From Chamaelirium japonicum (lineage: Eukaryota; Streptophyta; Magnoliopsida; Liliales; Melanthiaceae), in assembly GCA_947650365.1 (NCBI GenBank), contig CANTAL010000147.1, forward strand, positions 1 through 64,000: a stretch of DNA of 64,000 nt. The letters run 5' to 3'. The notes beneath the pieces are model-generated. The model saw nothing but the letters and a program-made list of their open reading frames with translations. It was not told the DNA's origin and ran no database searches. A program made the position numbers and the translations under genes. Shown here piece after piece: positions 45,858 to 52,693 of the stretch (position 1 is the first letter of the stretch; each line of letters begins with the position of its first letter).

Positions 45858-46384
45858 TGTTCGGGGGATTTTTTCGCTGGTCCGGGCGGGCTGCCTGCAA
45901 GACAAAGAGAAAGCGTTAGAACGGCTGGCTCCCTTAGGAGCGCAGACCCTCCGACGCTCAAGTCAGTCTCGATTGCACAACGGCGAGCTTTAGTGGACAA
46001 AAGTGGAAGGGAATAGGGTTTCGAACCTGTACTATGGAGCCTGGGGGTGAGCATTTATAGCAATCGGCGGCCTACCGTAGCCCGACACGTGGAGATTCTT
46101 CCAGGGCCTTCTAGACTCCCACGATCCGGCTCGCGTGGGTCTCTGACAGTCCTTGGTACTCACGCCCTGACATTCTGTCGTCAAGCCTGCCAGGCGGTTT
46201 GAGTGGGGGAGAGCATCTTTCTTGTCACTGCCAGGTGGCTGTTCTAGAATGTTCAAGTCTGGGAGATCTTCGTGCACTGTGGGCGACCTCCGGTGGGAAG
46301 CCAGGGCGAGCTCGCCCTCTATTGCTCCGCCTTCTCTCCCATTTCTATCAAGAGTCGGACCTCGCGGGAGCGACCTCTTCGATA

Positions 46385-46515
46385 AACTGGAGAATTCTGG
46401 CGAGCTTGGGTGAGCTCCTGAGGGAGCTTGATCGAGCTCCTGAGCGAGCTTGGGCGAGCTCCTGAGCGAGCTTGGACGAGCTCCTGAGCAAGCTTGGGCG
46501 AGCTCCTGAGCAAGC
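46385..46515. repeat. LTR minisatellite (GAGCTCCTGAGCGAGCTTGG family), 3' LTR
   Basis: Imperfect units of about 22 bp built on GAGCTCCTGAG and CGAGCTTGGGC. A second cluster lies at 46755-46915. Unit number differs between the two LTRs, as expected for replication slippage since insertion. The many SacI-like GAGCTC sites make short internal palindromes. Confidence 0.85.
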
Positions 46516-46754
46516 TCTTTGCCTAAAGCACCTTCGGCCCAATGTGGAGCTCGCTCCCTGTCAAGGTGACTTGGTTAGCATGGGGGGGAAGGGCGAGTTC
46601 CCCACCCCTCGGAATCCTGGGGTCTATGAGATCCACAGGCAAGGGCGAACTTGGGCGAGCTCCTGCGCGAGCTTGGGGGAGCTCCTGCATGAGCTAGGGG
46701 CGTTTGCGATGCCGGTGTCTTTGTTATGCATGACGGTCTAACTCCCGCTACCCC

Positions 46755-46915
46755 TGCAAGCGAGCTCTCGCGCGGGCTTGGCGAGCTCCTGGGCGAGCTT
46801 AGGCGAGCTCCGGGGCGAGCTTGGCGAGCTCCGGGGCGAGCTTGGCGAGCTCCTGAGCGAGCTTAGGCGGGCTCCTGGGCGAGATCAGGCGAGCTCCAGT
46901 GAGCTTAGGCGAGCT
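46755..46915. repeat. LTR minisatellite, second cluster, 3' LTR
   Basis: Same 20-22-bp family (GGCGAGCTCCGGGGCGAGCTT). The left LTR has one more unit here than the right LTR (56225-56355). Confidence 0.8.
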
Positions 46916-47035
46916 CCTATGAGTGCCCTTGGCCTAGGCCCCTTCAGCCCAATGTGGATCTCGCTCCCTATCAAGGTGATTTGGTGAGCACGGGGGGGGG
47001 GCAAACTCCAGGGCAGATTTCTACTACCCCCAACA

Positions 47036-47047
47036 TTACCCCCTCCT
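47036..47047 (-). other. Polypurine tract (plus-strand primer)
   Basis: The minus strand reads AGGAGGGGGTAA immediately before the 3' LTR start TGTTGGGGG. This purine run beside the LTR is where plus-strand DNA synthesis would be primed. It fixes the sense direction together with the PBS at the other end. Confidence 0.85.
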
Positions 47048-47149
47048 GAAGGAGAGACTAAGGAGACTTTGGCGCTTGCTCAGGAGTCTTATTGCACACG
47101 ATGGTCGAATGGGGAGTTCTAGTCATTTGCGACCTCCACCCAGTAGGCT

Positions 47150-48342
47150 ACGGGCACCAACCGCGGGTGGTCTGCACCGAGAGCTTTGACTGTCAGTACT
47201 TCACAAACGCTAGGCGGGCCGGGAGCGTCAGCCACGAGCGATCTCCTTCTGGTGCGAGCTTATCACACGCGGTCGTGGTCTACCTCGGGCGAGCTGCGGG
47301 CACCTACCGCGAGCGGTCTGCGCCGAGAGTTTTGACTCCCAGTATTTCACAAACGCTGGGCGGGCCGGGAGCGTCAGCCACGAGCGATCTCCTTCCAGTG
47401 CGAGCTTGTCACACGCAGTCAGGGTCTGCCTCGGGCGAGCTGCGGGCATCTGCCGTGTGTGGTTTGTGCCAAGAGCTTTGACTGCCAGTACTCCACAAAC
47501 ACCGGGCGGGCCACGAGCGCCAGCCGCGAGCGATCTCCTTCCGGTGCGAGCTTGTCACACGCGGTCAGCGTCTGCCTCGAGCGAGCTGCAGGCACCTGCC
47601 GCGAGCGGTCTGCGTCGAGAGTTTTGACTCTCAGTATTTCACAAACGCTGGGCAGGCCGGGAGCGTCAGCCACGAGCGATCTCCTTCCGGTGCGAGCTCA
47701 TCATGCGCGGTCAGGGTCTGCCTCGGGCGAGCTGCGAGCACCAGCCTTGGGCGATCTGTGCCTAGAGTTTTGACTCACAGTATTTCACAAACGCTGGGCG
47801 GGCCGGGAGCGTCAGCCACGAGCGATCTCCTTCCGACGCGAGCTCATCACGCGCGGTCAGGGTCTGCCTCGGGCGAGCTGCGGGCACCAGCCTTGGGCGA
47901 TCTGCGCCTAGAGTTTTGACTCACAGTATTTAACAAACGCTGGGCGGGCCGGGAGCGTCAGCCACGAGCGATCTCCTTCCGGCGCAAGCTCATCACGCGC
48001 AGTCAGGGTCTGCCTCGGGCGAGCTGCGGGTATCTGCCGCGAGCGGTCTGCGCCGTGAGTTTTGACTGCCAGTATTCCACAAACGCCGGGCAGGCCACGA
48101 GCGTCCGCCGCGAGCGATCTCCTTCCGGTGCGAGCTTGTCACATGCGGTCAGGGTCTGTTTCGGGCGAGCTTGGGCACCAGCCGTGGGCGATCTGCATCG
48201 AGAGTTTTGACTCCCAGTATGTCACAAACGCTGGGCGGGCCACGAGCATCAGCCACGGGCGATCTCCTTCCGGTGCGAGCTCGTCACACACGGCCAGGGT
48301 CTGCCTCGGGCGAGCTGCGGGCACCAGCCACGGGCGATCTTG
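47150..48342. repeat. 146-bp tandem repeat array, 8 units
   Basis: The anchor GAG(T/C)TTTGAC occurs at 47181, 47327, 47473, 47619, 47765, 47911, 48057 and 48202, a constant step of 146 bp (the last step is 145). Each unit includes CACAAACGCTGGGCGGGCC and GAGCGATCTCCTTCC. Units differ by scattered transitions. The array lies between the antisense gene promoter and the 3' LTR. Overlapping ORFs of 60-143 codons on both strands arise because the repeat lacks stops in some frames; they are not convincing genes. Such repeats near the 3' end are typical of Tat elements, and in some plants have been linked to satellite birth. Confidence 0.93.
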
Positions 48343-48767
48343 TGACTTGGGTATCGCACCAAATCTCCAACGGTCGCTTCACCTTAAATGCGGCGCAAGG
48401 CTCGATGCTGATACAACGAATCTCCTCATGAGATCCCGATCGGCGCGAGACACGTGTCTCCTCCTCATTCGCTCTTCTTTTGTCAGTAAATGACAGTGTC
48501 GGCGCCGGCGCAGCCTTTTCCACGCGTGGCCCATGTGGCGCTCGACGATTGGAAAGAAGTGAGCTGTCGCTTCGATTGCCGTCACGTCGCCTCGCCGCGC
48601 GCGCTCGGGCATTAACTGCGGCTCGATTCACCTGCCTCTCACCCGTCTATAAATAGGGGATGGGGGGCGATAATTACCGTCGCGTGAAAACAGCTCTCCC
48701 TTCCTTCTTTGCTTTCAGCCTGCCCTGATCACTTTTGCTTCTAGCTCGCCTTAGCCCTTCTGCTCTA
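48343..48767 (+). promoter_or_regulatory. Promoter and 5' leader of the antisense gene
   Basis: The stretch between the 146-bp array and the antisense ATG. A good TATA box, TATAAATA, lies at 48648-48655, which predicts transcription starting near 48680 and a leader of about 90 bases rich in pyrimidines (CTCCCTTCCTTCTTTGC). Upstream is GC-rich with several CACGTG-like and GGCGC elements that I cannot assign. The promoter points opposite to the retrotransposon's own transcript. Activity is inferred from sequence only. Confidence 0.65.
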
Positions 48768-51286
48768 ATGGCCTCCGCTTCCGACGTTGCTGCTGCTGTT
48801 GCTGCCGCTGCTGCCGCCCAAGCCTCTGAGCCCACCGCTGAGAGGGCAGTGGTCTGGCTGCAGAGCCCGATCGAGGTGCCCATCGGGGACAGTATCCGGG
48901 CGGCGATCGATCTCCCTCGGGAGATCATCGTCACCGAGATGCCACTCTCGGGGAGGCCGCCCCAGGGCACAGTAGCTTCTGTTGGGCTGCTGTGGTCTGG
49001 GCTGCGGTTCCCCCTGAGTCATCTCACCGGGGAGCTCCTGGAGTTGACGGGGCTTTGCCCCGCCCAGCTCTCAGGAAACTCCTGGGGATACTCTACGGGC
49101 TGTCCCAGCTGGAGACCGCCCTGAAGGCGAGGATCCCACTGAGCTACTTGCTCAAAAAGTGGCTCCTCAAGCCCGGGCCGGTCTTCACCACCGTGGGCTG
49201 CGGCTACTTCTACCTCGCCGGGCGGCCTGGCGAGGTGCTCCCCTTCTCCGCCATTGAGAACAAGGACCGCCACTGGAAGGACCACCCTTTCGTGGCGGTC
49301 GGCAACTGGCGCGGGCGGCACAGCGGAGTCCCGGCTCATCCCGGGGTTCTCCCAACGGCGGTCTTCCGGGAGATGGCCCTCTTCCAGGCGGGGAAGAAGA
49401 AGTGCATCGCTCCCGACCGGGAGCGATCTCTGGACGAGGCGTTCCTCCACTACCTCAGAGGGCGGACTCCGGAGAAGATCACTGCTCCAGACTTCGTCTT
49501 CCAACTGAAGGACGGGAAGACCGGCGCTATTCTGCTGAAGCAGAAGACCGTCCGGAAGAAGAAGGAGGAGGAGATCGGCGCTATTCCGCCGATGCAGAAC
49601 ATCCCTCCTCCCTCCAAAGGGGCCAGCAAGGGGGCGGGGAGTTCGGGAGGCAATCCTCGCAAGAAGACGGTCCGGAGGCGGGCTTCGCCCATCCGCCTCA
49701 ACGACCCCGACACCATAGAGATGCTCCGCCAAGGAGAAGCCTCCGCTCCTGCACCACCTCCTCACCCGGACACCGGCCCAGGTCAGCCACCTGCCCCACC
49801 TCCAATAGTTCACCGCAAGATTCAAATGGTCGAGCCCGACGACCCAAACATCGACCTCCCGCTAACCATGGCGGAAGTCGAATCCGGGATGACCCAAATA
49901 TTAATGGGCTACTTCCCCGGCGATCTGACCGTTCCTCTCCGTGTAGCAGTGCTGACGCCGGAGATGGAGGCCCGTGGGAAGAAGAAGGTAAAGCTCGCGA
50001 GGCCCGCGCCTTCGAATGCCCAGACGGAGCAGCGGCGAAAAGCACTGGAGGAGGCGGGCTTGGACTCGGAGCCAAGCTGGACGGACTCCGGGGAGGAGGT
50101 ATCAGGCTCCGAGGAGGAAGAGCCCGCTCTTCAACCTTCCCAGGCGGAGCCTTCCGCTTCCGCCCAAGTGGAGAAGCCCCCGGCTCCACCAGTTCCCGCA
50201 CCAGGAGAGGGACCGAGCGGGCAGGAGCTTCCGCCTCCCGCCGCCGTGGTAGGGGTCCAGCAGGGCGAGCCCAACGCCACTGCTGCGACCTCATCACCGG
50301 CGGCAGCTCCGGCTCCCGCCCCTCAGGCCTCTCCTTCAGCAGAAAGCCAGGAGGGAGCGGGCTCCCAGCAGGGCTTGGGGGACCTGGTCTACAGGTCCCC
50401 CAGCTTTGTAAACATTGGCTCTGACTCCGAGTCCTTCAGCTCAGAGCCAGAGGCCAAAGTTGCCAGGGCGGACCCTCCGAGCCCGGCAGCACCCGGAGCG
50501 AGCCCGGGGGAGGTACCGGCCCCCACTCCTTCCCCCGGTGTGCCACCTCCTATCGAAGCTCCGGGGGGTCCCAGCGCGGGCTCCTCTGCGGAGGAGGGGA
50601 GGGCGCCCTATTACGTGCGGTAGCTGCTGGGCCGCAACGTCTTCGCCCGAGCCCCCTTCGCTTCAATAAGCGAACGCCTGGCCGAGGTACATTTTGCCCT
50701 CTCTGACCCTTCCGCCAAAAACGTTGTCTTTCTTTCTAACTTTTTCAGCTTCCTTATGCAGGCGGAGAGACAGAGCCAGGCACTGGCCGCGAAGGTCGCT
50801 GAGGCTGAGAAGGCGCTGGCCGCCTTGTTCGACGGTTCCTTTCGGGGGTCTGAGCGCAAGGTGGACGAGCACATCCACGAGCTCCAGCGGGCTTCGCAGG
50901 CCGGGGCACTGAAAGAGACGGAAGAGCTTCGGCAGAGGGTCGCGACCCTGGTGTCGGGCATGGCCGAGCTGAAGGAGGCCCAGCTCAAGACCTCCGATGA
51001 TCTTCAAAAGGTTGTGGCGGAGCGGGACGAGGCCATCACCGCCAGAGAGGCCGCTAGGAAGGAGGCGGCTCAACTTCAAGGCGAGGTCGCTGTTCTGAAG
51101 ATAGATATCGCCGCCCTGAAGGAGACGCACGCCGAAGGCCTTCGGGCTCAACAAGGTCGCCTCCAAGCCCAGCTGGACGATCTCCTCAAGAAGGGCGCCC
51201 TGGCCGCTGTGGAAAGGTACAAGACCGAGAGGTCGAAGAAGCGGCGCCGAGGGGACGACAGTGGGGCGGAGCCTAGCAAGCCTTGA
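48768..51286 (+). pseudogene. Antisense extra gene of the retrotransposon (Transposase_28 'putative gypsy type transposon' family), broken
   Basis: Runs opposite to gag-pol. ATG 48768 (TAATGGCC context) follows a TATA box by about 115 bp. Order: Ala-rich N-terminus; a conserved globular region of about 48930-49500 (LRFPLSHLTGELLELTG, then KKWLLKPGPVFTTVGCGYFY, then DRHWKDHPFVAVGNWRG); a long Pro/Ser/Glu-rich linker; then from about 50760 a Glu/Lys/Ala-rich coiled coil ending in a basic RSKKRRRGDD tail that could be a nuclear signal. Two breaks are visible: a frameshift near 49075-49095 (frame of 48768 to frame of 48992) and TAG at 50621-50623, where the copy at 25.9 kb has CAG. Beyond TAG the frame stays open to TGA 51284-51286. 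A 75-bp intron is likely at 50687-50761. Function of this family is not established; roles in regulation or nuclear transport have only been guessed. Confidence 0.85.
50687..50761 (+). other. Probable short intron in the antisense gene
   Basis: GAG|GTAC donor, pyrimidine-rich 3' part, branch-like TTCTAAC at about 50733-50739, and acceptor TTATGCAG|GCG. Its 75 bp are divisible by three and stop-free, so both spliced and unspliced forms keep the frame. An alternative acceptor TTTTTCAG ends at 50748. In the fragment at 26 kb the donor is altered. Base composition drops from GC-rich to AT-rich inside it, which supports an intron. Confidence 0.6.
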
Positions 51287-51730
51287 ACTTGCAGCCTTGT
51301 AACTGCTTTTGTAATCTTTTGTCAATCAATGAAATTTTCATCCTTTTGAACTCGTCTATGCGTTTCTTTCTCTCTCTTTGTTGCTCATGAGTCCGCTTTA
51401 GGAGTTTCGCAGCGATCTCGAGAGCGATACCCCGGGCGAGGCAACTAATTCGATTCAACCATTTTATTTTAAAACACATGCAAACGAAAAGCTCGGCATG
51501 CTCGCTAAAACTCAATAGTCTCTGAGCCCAAAAAAAACGATAAGCGAACCAAAAGACTAAAACGTTCCCTACACTCAGAGACTTAAACCATTTTTATTTT
51601 AAAAGGAAACTAATAAGTTCTAGCTGCCCCCTGCCCGGTTAATTTCCCTCGATGATCCTGTTCGGTGGGCTCGCCCTTTGAGGGGTATGCCAATGCCAGG
51701 ATGCTTCCGTTCATGGCAGGTGAACGCGAA
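51287..51730. other. 3' flank of the antisense gene, AT-rich spacer
   Basis: No convincing gene. After the stop at 51286 the sequence becomes AT-rich (TTTTGTAATCTTTTGTCAATC, AATGAAATTTTCATCC), as in plant 3' untranslated regions. A possible poly(A) region for the plus-strand transcript lies at about 51300-51350. Short ORFs on the minus strand here do not resemble known proteins. Confidence 0.55.
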
Positions 51731-52087
51731 GGATCCTGGTTAGGTTTAGAGTCCACTAGGCAGCGGACTTCCCTGGGAATCTCAAGGTCGCCCACTAGCT
51801 GCCTCTGAGGATCCCGGTCTTGCTTTAAGTCCGCACAACGGCGGACTGCCCCGGGAAGCTCAAGGTTGCCCACTGGCTGTCTCTGAGGATCCCGGTCTTG
51901 CTTTAAGTCCGCACAACGGCGGACTGCCCCGGGAAGCTCAAGGTCGCCCACTGGCTGCCTCTGAGGATCCCGGTCTTGCTTTAAGTTCGCACAATGGCAG
52001 ACTGCCCCAGGAAGCTCAAGGTCGCCCACTGGCTGCCTCTGAGGATCCCGGTCTTGCTTTAAGTCCGCTCAGCGGCGGACTGTACTT
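51731..52087. repeat. 78-bp tandem repeat array, about 4.5 units
   Basis: The anchor TGCTTTAAGT occurs at 51821, 51899, 51977 and 52055, a step of exactly 78 bp; a degenerate unit lies at 51731-51808. Because 78 is 26 codons, the minus strand stays open and would read a 26-residue repeat (GDLELPGAVRRCADL, then KQDRDPQRQPV). It lies just 3' of the integrase stop in the sense direction, so it is more likely non-coding repeat than a gene. Confidence 0.9.
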
Positions 52088-52191
52088 TACAAATCATGCG
52101 GGCTCTTGCTGCGCCGAGTTTCCTAGTTAAATTGTTGAAACCTCCATCGTTCATTCATAACCTCTTCAGAAGATGATTTACAAAAATTCCC

Positions 52192-52584
52192 TTAGTCATA
52201 AAAGTTGCGAAGGTGCAGAGCATTCCAAGGTCGCTCTAACAGGTCGCCTCCAGCGGTCATCAACCGGTAAGCCCCCGAGCTTCCTGCTTCGTGTACTATG
52301 TAGGGGCCTTCCCAGTTCGCCGCGAGCTTCCCTGCATTAGGCTCCTGCATATTTGCGAACACCTTTCTCATAACCAGATCGCCGGCCTTGAATGCCCGAT
52401 GGCGGACTCTCTTGTCATAGGCGTGCTTCATTTCTTGTCTGTATCCGGCGAGGTGTAGATTGGCGCGCTCTCATCTTTCTTCGAGCTGATCGAGGGAGTC
52501 AGTGAGCAGAGCATCATTATCGACCTCCTCTGCAGCGAGCCTTCTTTCAGTGGGCAGCTCAACTTCGATGTTTGCCTTTCTCCT
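52192..52584 (-). pseudogene. C-terminal remnant of pol integrase
   Basis: Minus-strand reading ends with the signature of the Ty3/gypsy integrase C-terminus: FKAGDLVMRK, KLAANWEGPYIV and RPWNALHLRNFYD followed by TAA at 52192-52194. Upstream the same frame reads RRKANIEVELPTERR and LLTDSLDQLEE, then an in-frame TGA at 52471-52473, then ERANLHLAGYRQ. The motif series matches the end of plant gypsy polyproteins, whose pol normally adds well over 1,000 residues between protease and this point. Here everything from after the protease to the last 130 or so residues of integrase is gone. The deletion joint lies between about 52585 and 52690 and leaves the tail in a different frame from gag-protease. 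It cannot be functional. Confidence 0.9.
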
Positions 52585-52690
52585 CGAGCTCAAGATCCAC
52601 ACCGCTCCCACCCGGGGGTGAAGTAGGGGATTTAAGCGAGGAGACCTCTTTCGGGCTTTGAGGGAGCCCGCTTGAGGTGATCGCTAATTG
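52585..52690 (-). other. Deletion junction between protease and integrase remnant
   Basis: On the minus strand the gag-protease frame stays open for 43 codons after its UAG (starting QLAITSSGLPQSPKEV) and meets TGA near 52559. The integrase remnant lies in another frame. The joint that replaced RT, RNase H and the integrase core must lie here; I cannot fix the exact base without an intact relative. Confidence 0.6.
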
Positions 52691-52693
52691 CTA
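52685..52693 (-). promoter_or_regulatory. Candidate stop-codon readthrough site UAG CAA UUA
   Basis: The gag-protease ORF ends TCC UAG CAA UUA. UAG followed by CAR YYA is the well-known leaky context first described in tobacco mosaic virus, and this is the same six bases downstream. The frame is open past the stop. In a complete relative this would let a minor share of ribosomes make Gag-PR-Pol. Readthrough here is inference. Confidence 0.6.

Larger units (their letters stand above)
45858..47035 (-). repeat. 3' LTR (left end of the element)
   Basis: On the minus strand it begins TGTTGGGGGTAG and ends CCCCCGAACA. It is 1,178 bp against 1,184 bp for the partner. Differences from the partner include an extra 22-bp minisatellite unit near 46820, loss of about 11 bp near 46590, and a G-run of 10 (46992-47001) instead of 25. 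A TATA-like ATTTATA (46053-46059; minus strand TATAAAT) marks the promoter region. ORFs of 60-90 codons in it are not conserved coding sequence. Confidence 0.95.

Noticed and set aside
45839..46987. Short ORFs in the LTRs (also 55051-56427)
   Set aside because: They lie across LTR control regions and minisatellites, and differ between the two LTRs by indels.
47092..48493. Overlapping ORFs of 60-143 codons on both strands
   Set aside because: They fall in the 146-bp tandem repeat and change frame between units because 146 is not divisible by three; no known domain is visible.
49019..50297. Minus-strand ORFs of 88-268 codons opposite the antisense gene
   Set aside because: They are shadows of the GC-rich coding frame on the plus strand, with low-complexity Arg/Ser/Pro translations.
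51610..52029. 139-codon minus-strand ORF with a 26-residue repeat as a gene
   Set aside because: It is explained by a stop-free 78-bp tandem repeat in the spacer after pol; there is no promoter or conserved domain evidence.
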